A stretch of DNA of 64,000 nucleotides, from NCBI GenBank assembly GCA_910584055.1, contig CAJTZS010000017.1, forward strand, positions 1 through 64,000. The letters run 5' to 3'. Every line of letters starts with the position of its first letter. Position 1 is the first letter of the stretch. The DNA comes from an uncultured Muribaculaceae bacterium. Its GTDB lineage: Bacteria; Bacteroidota; Bacteroidia; Bacteroidales; Muribaculaceae. The translations under genes were made by a program, and so were the position numbers. The notes below the pieces were generated by a model, which made no database searches, was not told the DNA's origin, and was given only the letters and a program-made list of their open reading frames with translations. Below, in pieces: positions 1 to 10,013 of the stretch.

Positions 1-43
1 TAACGGATTAAACACTCGGCTCCTCGGAGCCACTAAAAAATAA

Positions 44-892
44 CCGAAGTATTGTTCATATAATCACGGCACATATAGAGGGTCTGTTTCAGCGGGTCAG
101 CTTATTAATAAAGCTGATACGGATGGTCTCAATTTCTTTTGGAAGAAAGGAGTGCCTGTTTCGGGAGAGAAATTTATTGAATATAATGATGCTGAGGGTG
201 GTTTGACAGGAGGTGCCAATACATGTATAAAGAAAGGGTTCCGGCATTACGAGGTTACACTTGCCGAAGGAGTAGTGGTCGATGTGTATATCACCCATAT
301 GAATACCTATAGTGGATCCGGCAATACTGAATCGAATGCATATGTCAAGGCGGTTCTCAGTCAGTTGCGCCAACTTCGGGATTATGTCATTGCCAACGTG
401 AAGGCTAACAAACGACCCGCCATCGTTATGGGTGACACGAATATGCGTTACACTCGCCATAACATTAAGGCGAACCTTATTGACGCGATCCCATCTGATG
501 TTATTTTCAACGATCCCTGGGTAGACTTTCATAGAAAAGGGGTATTCCCGGAATGGAATACAAAATCGCTTATGATACGCAGTATGTTTGCAGGTGATAA
601 AGAGAACGATATCGTTTGTTGCGATAACCAACGTGGGGAGGTCGTGGACAAAATATGGTATTTCAACTGTAAAGGAGCAAGCATAAGCCTGACCGCAACA
701 GGGTTGAGGAACGATGATTCAGCAAACTTCGTGAAAACCGCTTCTGATGTAAGCTATAGCGGCATAACAGCAGAAGACGAGAATGGGAATATAAGTCAGA
801 ATGCGAGTGTGACCTATAGCAAGAAAGTTGGAATCGCTGATCATTTCCCGGTTGTGGCTGATTTCAAATGGATCTACAAAAAGACAAAATAA
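44..892 (+). pseudogene. EEP-fold (endonuclease/exonuclease/phosphatase) hydrolase, 3' part without a start
   Basis: The frame encodes the C-terminal two thirds of an EEP-superfamily protein. Visible motifs are THMNTY, the metal-site segment VMGDTNMR and the C-terminal catalytic ADHFPV, as in secreted Bacteroidetes EEP proteins (sphingomyelinase- or nuclease-like; substrate unknown). Coding-like sequence starts at about base 68 (HGTYRGSVSAGQ), but the frame is closed by TAA at 41-43 and has no ATG before the weak GTG at 152. Either a nonsense change or a rearrangement has removed the N-terminal half, or the window edge hides a more complex lesion. The gene ends with TAA at 890-892. A protein starting at 152 would lack the first catalytic strands of the fold, so function is doubtful. 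Confidence 0.6.
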
Positions 893-1037
893 ATTTTGCT
901 GTCGTTGCAAGCAACAACAGCTCCGCCATTCGGCTGTGGACCCAGAGCAAGTTATTTAATGAAGATCCAAATATAAATTTTCCAAATATACAATTATAGA
1001 CATAGATAGTTGCGTGATTCTCTTTCTATGTCGGGAA

Positions 1038-1070
1038 CGAGGGGCGATGCGAATCGACCCTCGTTTCTTT
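1038..1070 (+). terminator. Terminator hairpin between EEP gene and feoB
   Basis: CGAGGG at 1038-1043 pairs with CCCTCG at 1058-1063. An inner CGAT/ATCG stem closes on GCGA, and a T-rich run (TTTCTTTT) follows on the plus strand. It lies about 145 bp after the EEP stop and 27 bp beyond the feoB stop on the other strand, so it could serve either gene. The T-run favours plus-strand use. Confidence 0.5.
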
Positions 1071-1096
1071 TACTTGGGTTTACAAATTGGTTTCTT

Positions 1097-3538
1097 TCAG
1101 AATAGGCAGGCGAGCCGGAAGGTTATGAATGCGAATATCCAGGCAAGCGAAGTGTTATACACCACTGAGAAGAGAGAGTATTTCCATGAGCCTGTTTCAC
1201 GGGCGATTGCGGTCAATGTTGCGATGCACGGGAAATACAGGAGCACAAACACCATGAATGCTAATGCGGATGCCGGAGTGAACGGAGCTTTCCCGGTCAG
1301 TTTGGAGGGTGTTTTCAATCTTTCCGATAGCATGTCTGCGTCATCATCGCCGACATAGAGAACACCAAGTGTGGAAACAACTACTTCTTTGGCGGCTGAT
1401 CCGGCAATCAACGATACGCAAGATTTCCATCCTAATTCCATGGGACGCACCATAGGTTCTACAAACCTGCCTATTCCTCCCAGAATAGAGTGGCTCTGCT
1501 GATATTCTGTCAGGATAATGTTTTCAACTTGCTGAGGTGTCATTGTTTTTACATATGAAGTCGGCATATCTTCCATTGCTTCTGTGACATATGTCTCCGG
1601 TATATCCTCAAAGTCATAGTGCGGGAAATAGGAGAGTGCCCATATTATTATGGACGCGACGAGGATCAATCCTCCCATTTTTCGCAGGTATTGTTCCGCC
1701 TTCGACCACATGTTTCTTAAAGTCGCTTTCATGGTCGGCATCCTGTAGGGTGGAAGTTCCATTACAAACGGGGTTTCGTCTGCCTTGAACCAGAACTTAC
1801 GCATCAGTTTGGCGGTTAGCACTGCAATCGCAATTCCAAGGGTATATAAACCTACAAATATCCATGCCCCGTAATCTGGGAAAAACGCTCCGACAAGAAG
1901 GACATAAATCGGGATTCTTGCCGAGCAGCTGATAAAAGGATTTATAAGTATGGTAATAAGCCTACTTGATTTGCTTTCTATTATCCTTGTAGACATGATG
2001 GCGGGAACATTGCAACCGAATCCCATCACAAGTGGGATGAACGACTTTCCATGCAAACCCATGCGGTGCATGAGCTTGTCCATGATGAATGCCACACGTG
2101 CCATGTATCCCGAATCTTCCATAAAGGATATAAAGGCATACAGAATCAATATATTAGGCAAGAATACCACAACTCCGCCGACTCCTCCTATTATACCGTC
2201 GAGTATGAGGTCTTTCAGCGGTCCATCCGACATGGCTTTTGAAATCAAGCCTGACAGCCATGCAACAAGTTGTTCAATCCATTCCATCGGATATGAACCA
2301 AGCTTGAATGTAGCCCAGAACATCAGCCACATCACAAGAAGGAACAGAGGGAAGCCGAATAGCTTATTAGTGACGAACGCATCAATTATCTTGGTGGATT
2401 TTTCTTCTTTAGCCAAAGAACCTTCCATGTTTTCCTTGAGCGCCCCTTGGATAAAACCGTATTTCTCTGCTGCGACAGCAGATGGTATGTCTTCATGCAG
2501 CTGTTTATAGATACGTTCATTTTCCTCATCCCTGATTCTTTTCCATTCAGTGTATTGGGGGTTGTCCTTAAGGATATCCTCTATTTCGGGATCTTTCTCC
2601 AGGAACTTGATTGCAAGAAATCTTGGTGAAAACTGATGAGAGACACTCAAATCTTTCTTGAATTCATCTTTAAGTCTCCCGACTGCGGTCTCAATTTCCG
2701 GACTCATCCTTACGTGAATGTGGCGCGTGTCCGGATTCCTCATTTCGTAAACTTCGATTATAGTGTCAAGCAGTTTCTCAATACCGTATCCCGTAGCGGC
2801 TACGGTGGGCACAACGGGCACGCCGAGCATCTTTCCAAGATTCGAATAGTCGAGTTTGACACCGCTTTTCTGCAGCTCGTCATACATATTAAGGTCAATA
2901 ACCATTGACCGGTTCATGTCGATAAGCTCAGTCGTGAGATATAGATTGCGTTCAAGGTTGGAAGCCACTACAACGTTAACAATTACGTCAGGAGTCTCTT
3001 CCCTCAGATAACGCATCACATATAATTCTTCAGGGGAATAGGCCGACAAAGAATACGTGCCCGGAAGGTCTACAATGTTGAATCTATACCCATTGTGTTT
3101 CAACGTTCCCGCTTTTGCACCGACTGTAACCCCTGCATAGTTTCCCACGTGCTCGTGAGCGCCGGATACACGATTAAATAAAGATGTCTTGCCGCAATTG
3201 GGATTTCCTATCAAGGCAACGTTGATTATTTTATCGCGCCTGAGCCGGCATGATGATTCTGCATCATGTTCTTCAGTGACAGCATCGGCTGAGACATGTG
3301 AAGTCTCCCAATGTTCCAGCAGTTCCACTTCAATAAGTTCAGCCTCTGCCCGACGAAGAGACACTTCATAATCCATAAGTGCATACTTCACCGGATCCTG
3401 CAAAGGAGCGTTGAGAATTACTCTTACCTCGCGCCCCCTGACGAATCCCATCTCCATCACGCGCTTACGGAAAGCTCCGTGACCTAAAATTTTGGTTACG
3501 ACCCCGGTTTCACCCGGCTTTAGTTCTGATAATCTCAT
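1097..3538 (-). CDS. feoB: Ferrous iron transporter, FeoA-FeoB fusion
   Basis: Inner-membrane Fe(II) uptake GTPase of 813 residues. Residues 1-75 are a FeoA (SH3-like) domain fused to FeoB, the arrangement common in Bacteroidetes. The G domain has G1 GNPNCGKTS at 111-119, G3 DLPG at 157-160 and G4 NMYD at 217-220. It is followed by the membrane core with the two gate segments, around GFGCNVPA and SCSARIPIY, where cysteines sit in the presumed iron path. ATG at 3536-3538 starts directly on the FeoA domain. A -7-like TAATTTTG (minus strand, plus coordinates 3547-3554) lies only 8 bases upstream, so the leader would be very short. The gene is transcribed alone, and no ferric uptake regulator box was recognised. 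Confidence 0.96.
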   Translation of the reverse strand: MRLSELKPGETGVVTKILGHGAFRKRVMEMGFVRGREVRVILNAPLQDPVKYALMDYEVSLRRAEAELIEVELLEHWETSHVSADAVTEEHDAESSCRLRRDKIINVALIGNPNCGKTSLFNRVSGAHEHVGNYAGVTVGAKAGTLKHNGYRFNIVDLPGTYSLSAYSPEELYVMRYLREETPDVIVNVVVASNLERNLYLTTELIDMNRSMVIDLNMYDELQKSGVKLDYSNLGKMLGVPVVPTVAATGYGIEKLLDTIIEVYEMRNPDTRHIHVRMSPEIETAVGRLKDEFKKDLSVSHQFSPRFLAIKFLEKDPEIEDILKDNPQYTEWKRIRDEENERIYKQLHEDIPSAVAAEKYGFIQGALKENMEGSLAKEEKSTKIIDAFVTNKLFGFPLFLLVMWLMFWATFKLGSYPMEWIEQLVAWLSGLISKAMSDGPLKDLILDGIIGGVGGVVVFLPNILILYAFISFMEDSGYMARVAFIMDKLMHRMGLHGKSFIPLVMGFGCNVPAIMSTRIIESKSSRLITILINPFISCSARIPIYVLLVGAFFPDYGAWIFVGLYTLGIAIAVLTAKLMRKFWFKADETPFVMELPPYRMPTMKATLRNMWSKAEQYLRKMGGLILVASIIIWALSYFPHYDFEDIPETYVTEAMEDMPTSYVKTMTPQQVENIILTEYQQSHSILGGIGRFVEPMVRPMELGWKSCVSLIAGSAAKEVVVSTLGVLYVGDDDADMLSERLKTPSKLTGKAPFTPASALAFMVFVLLYFPCIATLTAIARETGSWKYSLFSVVYNTSLAWIFAFITFRLACLF

Positions 3539-3654
3539 TTCGATTACAAAATTAATTCTTAATCCGCAAAAACGTATGTCAAAAACGTGATATTTATGAA
3601 AAATACCTACTTTTAGGTATTACGGGAGGATGTTGCAAAACACGGGTAATTGCC

Positions 3655-3751
3655 TCTCAAATTGTAGGGATGCACCATGGTGCATCCGCCAACGACATAA
3701 TAATCAGGTGTCTTTCATCGGATGCTCCGGGGAGCATCCCTACATTTGAGA
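3655..3751. repeat. Twin-palindrome repeat element, copy 1
   Basis: The element is bounded by the inverted termini TCTCAAATTGTAGGGATGC and GCATCCCTACATTTGAGA. Inside are two 20-base palindromes, GGATGCACCATGGTGCATCC (3668-3687) and GGATGCTCCGGGGAGCATCC (3720-3739), separated by exactly 32 bases. A second copy at 61657-61754 has the same parts in the opposite order, i.e. reverse orientation, again with a 32-base spacer of different sequence. Similarity continues into one flank (GTAATGCAACACCC at 3752-3765). It encodes nothing and lies between feoB and the S9 peptidase gene, both transcribed leftwards. It is REP/MITE-like, and no mobilising enzyme is present in the window. Confidence 0.85.
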
Positions 3752-3777
3752 GTAATGCAACACCCTTTCAAGATGCG

Positions 3778-3814
3778 AAGAAGCTCCGTTGCATGGCAGC
3801 GGAGCTTCTTTTAT
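3778..3814. terminator. Hairpin downstream of the S9 peptidase gene
   Basis: AAGAAGCTCCG (3778-3788) pairs perfectly with CGGAGCTTCTT (3800-3810) around an 11-base loop. It lies 26 bp past the stop of the leftward peptidase gene. The better T-run (CTTCTTTTAT) is on the plus strand, so as a minus-strand intrinsic terminator it is weak. Confidence 0.5.
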
Positions 3815-3836
3815 AACAGAAAAATGATAACTCTTG

Positions 3837-5951
3837 TTATTTGTTTTCCGAATGAGTTTTCAGATATTTGTCGAGGAAACGGAAGAATGTGCGTTGCCAG
3901 AGGATAGCGTTCTGAGGCTTAAGCACCCAATGGTTTTCATCCGGGAATACGAGCATTTCAGCTTCGAGACCGTGCATTTTTGCGGCATTGAATGCCTGCA
4001 TGCCCTGAGAGGCAAGGATACGGTAGTCAAGTTCTCCAACAGTGATCAGCATCGGGGCAGTCCAATTGTTGACAAAACGATGGGGTGAGTTAGCATAAGT
4101 ACGCTGTGCGACAACATTCTCTTTATCCCAATAGGGTCCGCCAAGGTCAAAGTCCGCGAACCACATCTCCTCCGTTTCAAGGTATTGGGCTTCAACATTG
4201 AAAATGCCGGCGTGGGCGATAAGGGCAGCATAGCGGCCGTCGTTGTGTCCTGCGAGCCAGTAAACAGAAAATCCGCCGTAGCTTGCACCGATTGCACCGA
4301 CATGGTCTGCGTCAACATATGGACGACTTTTTATATAATCTGTTGCAGAGAAATAATCCTGCATGTTCTGACCGCCGTAATCTCCGGAAATCTGACGGTT
4401 CCATGCCGTTCCGAAGCCGGGAACGCCATGACGGTTGGGGGCAATGACCACATAACCGTGCGCCGCCATTATCATAAAGTTCCAGCGATAGCTCCAGAAC
4501 TGGCTTACAGCCTGTTGCGGACCGCCCTGACAATATAGGATTGCAGGATATTTCTTGTTGGGGTCGAAATCCGGAGGGAGGATCTCCCAACATGTCATCT
4601 GACCACCATCTGTTGTGGGGACGATGACTTTATTCACATCGCCTAACTTGAGTTGGTCAAGAAGCTCCTTATTTACTGAAGTCAACTGCTTGCACTCTGT
4701 CTGACCTTTGGTGATGAGGAATATTTCGTTTGGCTCGCGCATGGAATGACGCATCGCTATGGCGGCATTGTCTGCCACCGGAGCAACCCCTACGAAATCG
4801 AACTGTCCGTTAGCCACGGTGTCGATTGCGCAAGTGTTCACGTCAATTGTGAAAACAGGAGAAACGCCTTGATAGTAGCCTGTGAACCAGATGGATTTTC
4901 CATCCTTTGCCCAAGCGACCTGTTCGGGCCAGTAATCCCAATTTTCAGTCAAGTCACGTGTGTTGCGGCTCTTCATGTCCATAACCATGAGGCGCTTTTT
5001 ATCGCTCTCATACTTCGCAGTGGGCATTGACAGCCATGCAAGGGAATTTCCATCGGGAGAGAATACGGGATCTGTGTCATAGCCGGGATATCCTTCGCCT
5101 GTCAGCAATTCGGTCTTGCCGGAGGCGAGATCGTAAAGGTATAGATTCGAATCTGTTGAGAAAACATAATCCATACCTTTATATTTGCGGCTTACATATA
5201 CCAATTTTGAGCCGTCAGGACTCCAGGCAAATGATTCGGCCCCGCCAAACGGACGCATCGGACATTCAAAAGGTTCACCCTCCATGATATCTTTTGCATT
5301 CTTCACTTCGCCATCAAAGTCTGCAACGAAAGGATGAGGAATCTTGGTGACCCATTCATCCCAATGTTTGTAACCAAGATCGTCGATTACCCGACCGGAA
5401 GTTTTGGGAAGATCTTTGAAGAGTTCCTCGTCATTCTTGTTATAGTCATCTATTGCCGATGCAAAGACAACGTGCTTGCCGTCAGGACTTATTTTGAAGC
5501 ATTCAATGCCATTGCCTTCAGAAGAAAGTCTCTTTTCTCCTGTTCCGTCGGCGTTTATACTGAATAACTGCACGGCATCAGTGTCTTTGTCATGACGGAG
5601 GAAAGCTATTTTCTTGCCGCCGTCTATCCACTGCAGATTATTTTCCGAACCTGCTGTCTTTGTCAGACGGGTCATATTGCTTCCGTCTGCATCCATGATA
5701 TAAATTTCTGAATTCCCCTTGTTTAACTGAATGTCTTCATAAGTAAGGGTAAAAATAATCTTGGTTCCGTCGGGAGAAGGTGTGGCTTCTGAGATTCTTC
5801 CAAAAGCTTCAAGCACTTCCGGAGTCATCATGCCGTCGGTGATAGTAACTTTCGGCTTTTCAATGATAGTCCCGTCGGCTTTATCCTTGCTGCAGCTTCC
5901 GAGAGCCGATAATGCTACGATTGCACTCATCGTAATTTTAAATTTGTTCAT
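3837..5951 (-). CDS. S9 family prolyl oligopeptidase, lipoprotein (DPP5-like)
   Basis: Serine exopeptidase of 704 residues that would remove dipeptides from oligopeptides outside the cytoplasm. The N-terminus is a lipoprotein signal with lipobox LGSC (Cys20), so it is probably membrane-anchored in the periplasm or outer membrane. Residues about 45-400 form a beta-propeller of PD40/WD-like repeats (for example SPDGTKIIF, SPDGKHVVF, SPDGSKLVY). The C-terminal alpha/beta-hydrolase domain has Ser557 in GASYGG, Asp642 in GELDYR and His674 in DENHW, a complete triad with family-typical spacing. It resembles the dipeptidyl-peptidase 5 group known from Porphyromonas, which is a family assignment made by eye. 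The gene stands apart from its neighbours, with 19 bases to the ygiQ-like stop upstream. Confidence 0.9.
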   Translation of the reverse strand: MNKFKITMSAIVALSALGSCSKDKADGTIIEKPKVTITDGMMTPEVLEAFGRISEATPSPDGTKIIFTLTYEDIQLNKGNSEIYIMDADGSNMTRLTKTAGSENNLQWIDGGKKIAFLRHDKDTDAVQLFSINADGTGEKRLSSEGNGIECFKISPDGKHVVFASAIDDYNKNDEELFKDLPKTSGRVIDDLGYKHWDEWVTKIPHPFVADFDGEVKNAKDIMEGEPFECPMRPFGGAESFAWSPDGSKLVYVSRKYKGMDYVFSTDSNLYLYDLASGKTELLTGEGYPGYDTDPVFSPDGNSLAWLSMPTAKYESDKKRLMVMDMKSRNTRDLTENWDYWPEQVAWAKDGKSIWFTGYYQGVSPVFTIDVNTCAIDTVANGQFDFVGVAPVADNAAIAMRHSMREPNEIFLITKGQTECKQLTSVNKELLDQLKLGDVNKVIVPTTDGGQMTCWEILPPDFDPNKKYPAILYCQGGPQQAVSQFWSYRWNFMIMAAHGYVVIAPNRHGVPGFGTAWNRQISGDYGGQNMQDYFSATDYIKSRPYVDADHVGAIGASYGGFSVYWLAGHNDGRYAALIAHAGIFNVEAQYLETEEMWFADFDLGGPYWDKENVVAQRTYANSPHRFVNNWTAPMLITVGELDYRILASQGMQAFNAAKMHGLEAEMLVFPDENHWVLKPQNAILWQRTFFRFLDKYLKTHSENK

Positions 5952-5970
5952 AAATGAGATTATTTGGTTG

Positions 5971-7917
5971 TTATTGATGTTTCGTTCTTCTTTTAGAGTT
6001 TACACGCGATTTGGGGTTATTCTCCTTGTTCCCGTAGTTTCTGTGTTCAGTTTTATTCCGGGCGGGATATAAGATATCTATAAGATCCGGTCTGTGCAGA
6101 CGGCGGAGTGAATCGATTATGACGCCGCGGGATTCGGGCTTATACCAGAAAAAGAATTGGCGCTGGGCGAGTTTTTCTTTTTCTGTGCGCGCGGTGAATA
6201 TCTTTTCTCCCGTATAAGGATGATAGCCGGAATAATAAATCTCCGTGGCGACGGTCATAGGAGTCGGGGTGAAGTCCTGCACCTGTTCGAGATGGAAATC
6301 CAGTTCCTTTGTTATGCATGCCAGTTCCGCCATGTCTTCCTCCCTGCACCCCGGATGGGAAGATATGAAATATGGAATAAGCTGCTGGCGAAGGCCATGT
6401 TTTTTATTTGTTTCATCGAAGATCCTTTTGAATTTCCTGAACAATTCAAAGGATGGTTTTCTCATCACGTTCAATACATTATCCGATGTGTGTTCCGGAG
6501 CGACTTTAAGCCTTCCGCTTACATGATCGATGATAAGCTCCATGAGATACTGTCTGTTCGCAACTCGCGCTTTCTCTGTTTTTGCCGGAGCCATGGCAAG
6601 GTCATATCTAACGCCGCTCCCTATGAAAGATTTTTTGACTCCGCAGATGGAATCGACCGAATGATATATGTCAAGAAGAGGGGAGTGGTCATTGTTAAGA
6701 TTCGGACACGGTTTAGGATGCAGACATGATGGCCTGACACATTTTTCGCAGATTTTTTTATCGAGACCGCCCATGGCATACATGTTTGCCGACGGCCCTC
6801 CAAGATCTGAAATATATCCTTTGAAATCCGGCATTGAGCATACTTTCCTCACTTCCATTAAGATGGAATCCTTTGATCTTGACGCTATGAACTTGCCCTG
6901 ATGGGCAGATATCGTGCAGAATGCACAGCCGCCGAAGCATCCTCGGTGCATATTTACCGAATGCCTGATCATATCGTAAGCCGGTATGTGCTTGCCACGG
7001 TATCTCGGGTGCGGCATCCGCGTATACGGGAGATCAAAGGATGCATCCATCTCTTCCTGTGTCATAGGTGGATACATCGGATTGATACGGATCATTCTCT
7101 CACCCGTTTTCTGCCATATCACGTTACCGTGGTATTTGTTGGATTCCTCCTCTATATGCTTGAAGTTTAATGATTGAACCTTTTTGTTTTTCAGACATTC
7201 TTCATAACTTCTCAGCACTATGTCTTCATCACCCGGAATCTCATCGGAAAAGAATACCGTTTGAGGAATATCCGTGATCTCCTTGATGTCAGCTCCGGCT
7301 TCTATCCTTTTTGCGAGTTCAACTACCGGACGTTCCCCCATGCCATAAACAATCATGTCGGCACAACTGTCTGCAAGTATGGAAGGCCGGAGACGGTCAA
7401 GCCAATAATCATAGTGAGAAACCCGCCTCAGTGATGCTTCTATTCCACCTGCAATAACCGGAATGTCGGGGTATAGCTTCTTTAGTATATCCGAATATAC
7501 AATTGTGGGATAGTCAGGGCGCATACCATGGCGACCTCCGGGAGTGTATGCATCGTCATGACGCATGCGGCGGTTGGCGGTATAATGGTTTACCATTGAA
7601 TCCATCGCACCCGCAGACACCCCGAAAAACAAACGTGGTTTCCCTAATTTCTTGAAATCACGCAGGTCGTCGCGCCAGTTGGGTTGCGGAACAATGGCAA
7701 CCTTATAACCTGATTTCTGAAGCACCCTGCCGATTACTGCCGCACCGAAAGAGGGGTGATCCACATAGGCGTCTCCTGAAAACAATATTATGTCTGCCTG
7801 TTCCCATCCGAGATCTTCCATCTCGTCACGCGATGTTGGAAGATACATTTTTTTAGGAGGGAGAGGAAGGTTATATTCTGTCGTAGGCGATTTTATGCTT
7901 TTGGTTTCTTTAGCCAT
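5971..7917 (-). CDS. YgiQ family radical SAM protein
   Basis: Protein of 648 residues of the YgiQ (UPF0313) family. The radical-SAM cluster motif CxxxCxxC is Cys327, Cys331 and Cys334 in HRGCFGGCAFC. It is preceded by a B12-binding-like N-terminal region (FSGDAYVDHPSFG) typical of this family. The C-terminus ends in a basic tail rich in Lys, Arg and Asn. The reaction catalysed by this family is not established. The ATG at 7917 comes two bases after the uvrB stop codon, so the two genes are almost certainly co-transcribed and translationally close. That placement is operon context only and does not show a role in DNA repair. Confidence 0.92.
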   Translation of the reverse strand: MAKETKSIKSPTTEYNLPLPPKKMYLPTSRDEMEDLGWEQADIILFSGDAYVDHPSFGAAVIGRVLQKSGYKVAIVPQPNWRDDLRDFKKLGKPRLFFGVSAGAMDSMVNHYTANRRMRHDDAYTPGGRHGMRPDYPTIVYSDILKKLYPDIPVIAGGIEASLRRVSHYDYWLDRLRPSILADSCADMIVYGMGERPVVELAKRIEAGADIKEITDIPQTVFFSDEIPGDEDIVLRSYEECLKNKKVQSLNFKHIEEESNKYHGNVIWQKTGERMIRINPMYPPMTQEEMDASFDLPYTRMPHPRYRGKHIPAYDMIRHSVNMHRGCFGGCAFCTISAHQGKFIASRSKDSILMEVRKVCSMPDFKGYISDLGGPSANMYAMGGLDKKICEKCVRPSCLHPKPCPNLNNDHSPLLDIYHSVDSICGVKKSFIGSGVRYDLAMAPAKTEKARVANRQYLMELIIDHVSGRLKVAPEHTSDNVLNVMRKPSFELFRKFKRIFDETNKKHGLRQQLIPYFISSHPGCREEDMAELACITKELDFHLEQVQDFTPTPMTVATEIYYSGYHPYTGEKIFTARTEKEKLAQRQFFFWYKPESRGVIIDSLRRLHRPDLIDILYPARNKTEHRNYGNKENNPKSRVNSKRRTKHQ

Positions 7918-7919
7918 CC

Positions 7920-10007
7920 TTAGAGCTTTTTAATAGATTCAAGCCGGTCTTTAAGTTTTAACATCTCGTCACGCAACTGGGCGGCCTCGATGAAGTCTGT
8001 GCGCTTGGCGGCTGCAACCATGCGGGCATTAAGCTTGTCAATTTGTTGGCTGAGTTCATCCGGAGCCATGTATCCGATAACGGGATCTGCCGCAACGTCC
8101 ACTTTATGTTCCTCTTCATAATATGGTTTGGGAGCAGATGCCTTACGTGTATCTTTACGTGGGTTGCTTTTGGCTGCGTTTCTTTTGTTCTCGCCCTTTT
8201 CGGAAGATTCGTAAATTTCGATGAGATCGTTCCCTGATTTCTTGACAATCGGGGTCGGTGTGATCCCATGTTCCTCATTGTAGAGCATCTGTTTCTTGCG
8301 TCGTCGGTCGGTCTCGTCAATCGTGCGCTGCATGCTGTCGGTGATTTTGTCGGCATACATAATCACCTTTCCGTGAACATTCCTCGCCGCTCTTCCTGCA
8401 GTCTGAGTCAAAGACCTGTGATTGCGCAAGAAACCCTCCTTGTCTGCATCAAGGATTGCAACAAGGCTTACCTGCGGCAAATCAAGGCCCTCGCGGAGAA
8501 GATTGACACCGATCAGTACGTCATAGACTCCTTGGCGCAGGTCTTCAAGAATTCGTATGCGTTCGAGGGTGTCAACATCGCTGTGGATGTACGCGCTGCT
8601 TACACCCCACTTTATCAGATGGTCGTTAAGTTCCTCAGCCATACGTTTGGTAAGGGTGGTGACCAACGTGCGCTCACCGGCCTCGATTCTCAGACGTATC
8701 TGCTCCATCAGGTCGTCAATCTGATTCATGGTCGGACGAATCTCTATTTCAGGGTCGAGAAGACCGGTGGGGCGGATAACCTGCTCAGTGAAAATACCTT
8801 CGGTCTGTTGTAATTCATAGTCACCCGGAGTGGCGCTTACATATATAGCCTGATTGGTGAGTCGTTCAAACTCATCGAATTTCAGAGGTCGGTTATCGAT
8901 AGCAGCCGGTAAACGGAAGCCGTACTCCACAAGATTCATCTTGCGGGAGAGGTCACCGCCGTTCATGCCCCTGATCTGAGGCAGCGTAACATGGCTCTCG
9001 TCAATTATAGTCAGGTAGTCTTTGGGGAAATAATCCAGCAGACAGAACGGGCGCATTCCCGGTTCCCTGCCGTCGAAATATCTTGAATAATTCTCAATGC
9101 CGCTACAGTGTCCCAGTTCCTTGATCATTTCGAGATCATACGTGACACGCTCCCGAAGCCGTTCGGCTTCAAGAATCTTACCCTCGTTCCTGAAGAACTC
9201 GCATTGCGAACCAAGGTCCACGGCAATCCGGTCAATGGCTCTGGCTGTGTTTTCTTTTGACGACACGAAGATATTTGCAGGGTAGATGTTGAATCCCTCC
9301 AATTCTGTGAGGACTGCACCGGAATCCGGATCGACGGTCTGGATGCTTTCGATTTCATCTCCCCAGAAAACCACTCGTAACTGGATATCCTCGAAAGAAA
9401 GGAGAATATCCACTGTGTCGCCTTTAACGCGGAACTGTCCGCTCCTAAGTTCTACCTCAGTGCGCGAATATAAGGAATCCACAAGTTTGCGGAGAAATGC
9501 ATTTCTGGAAATTCTGTCTCCTTTCCTGATATTTACAACGGTCTGTGCGAAATCTTGTGGATTACCCATACCGTATATGCAGCTTACGCTCGACACGACA
9601 ACAACATCGCGTCTGCCGGAAAGGAGCGCTGCAACCGTGGAGAGTCTGAGCTTCTCGATCTGATCGTTGATCATCAGATCCTTTTCTATATATTTATCCG
9701 AAGAAGGGATGTATGCTTCCGGCTGATAGTAGTCGTAGTAGCTTACGAAATACTGCACCGAATTTTCAGGAAAGAAGTTTTTAAATTCGGAATATAGTTG
9801 AGCGGCAAGAGTCTTGTTGTGAGAAAGGATAAGGGTAGGACGTTTCACTTGCTGTATGACATTTGCCATGGTGAATGTCTTACCACTACCCGTGACTCCG
9901 AGAAGAGTCTGATGACTCATTCCCTGTTTCACGCCTTCCACAAGTTCGGCGATAGCCTCCGGCTGGTCGCCTGTGGGTTTATATTCGGAAGTAAGTTTGA
10001 AATCCAT
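7920..10007 (-). CDS. uvrB: UvrABC system protein B
   Basis: Damage-verification helicase of nucleotide excision repair, 695 residues. Walker A is GVTGSGKT at about 37-44, the DNA-wedging beta-hairpin includes YYDYYQPEAYIP from about residue 90, the DEAD-like motif is DESH, and a C-terminal UVR domain (DFIEAAQLRDEM) binds UvrA and UvrC. A charged low-complexity linker (KGENKRNAAKSNPRKD) precedes the UVR domain. The start is set at ATG 10005-10007 (MDFKLTSEYKP). An upstream in-frame start at 10043 would place the promoter's -7 box inside the coding region and adds residues foreign to UvrB. uvrA lies in the same window at 25515-28313 but in a separate transcript. Confidence 0.97.
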   Translation of the reverse strand: MDFKLTSEYKPTGDQPEAIAELVEGVKQGMSHQTLLGVTGSGKTFTMANVIQQVKRPTLILSHNKTLAAQLYSEFKNFFPENSVQYFVSYYDYYQPEAYIPSSDKYIEKDLMINDQIEKLRLSTVAALLSGRRDVVVVSSVSCIYGMGNPQDFAQTVVNIRKGDRISRNAFLRKLVDSLYSRTEVELRSGQFRVKGDTVDILLSFEDIQLRVVFWGDEIESIQTVDPDSGAVLTELEGFNIYPANIFVSSKENTARAIDRIAVDLGSQCEFFRNEGKILEAERLRERVTYDLEMIKELGHCSGIENYSRYFDGREPGMRPFCLLDYFPKDYLTIIDESHVTLPQIRGMNGGDLSRKMNLVEYGFRLPAAIDNRPLKFDEFERLTNQAIYVSATPGDYELQQTEGIFTEQVIRPTGLLDPEIEIRPTMNQIDDLMEQIRLRIEAGERTLVTTLTKRMAEELNDHLIKWGVSSAYIHSDVDTLERIRILEDLRQGVYDVLIGVNLLREGLDLPQVSLVAILDADKEGFLRNHRSLTQTAGRAARNVHGKVIMYADKITDSMQRTIDETDRRRKKQMLYNEEHGITPTPIVKKSGNDLIEIYESSEKGENKRNAAKSNPRKDTRKASAPKPYYEEEHKVDVAADPVIGYMAPDELSQQIDKLNARMVAAAKRTDFIEAAQLRDEMLKLKDRLESIKKL

Positions 10008-10013
10008 AATCTG

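Noticed and set aside
893..1037. Possible small RNA or gene between the EEP fragment and the terminator
   Set aside because: There is only an imperfect GCTGT-GTTGC/GCAAC-ACAGC hairpin near 905-931 and no promoter match; nothing further can be supported.
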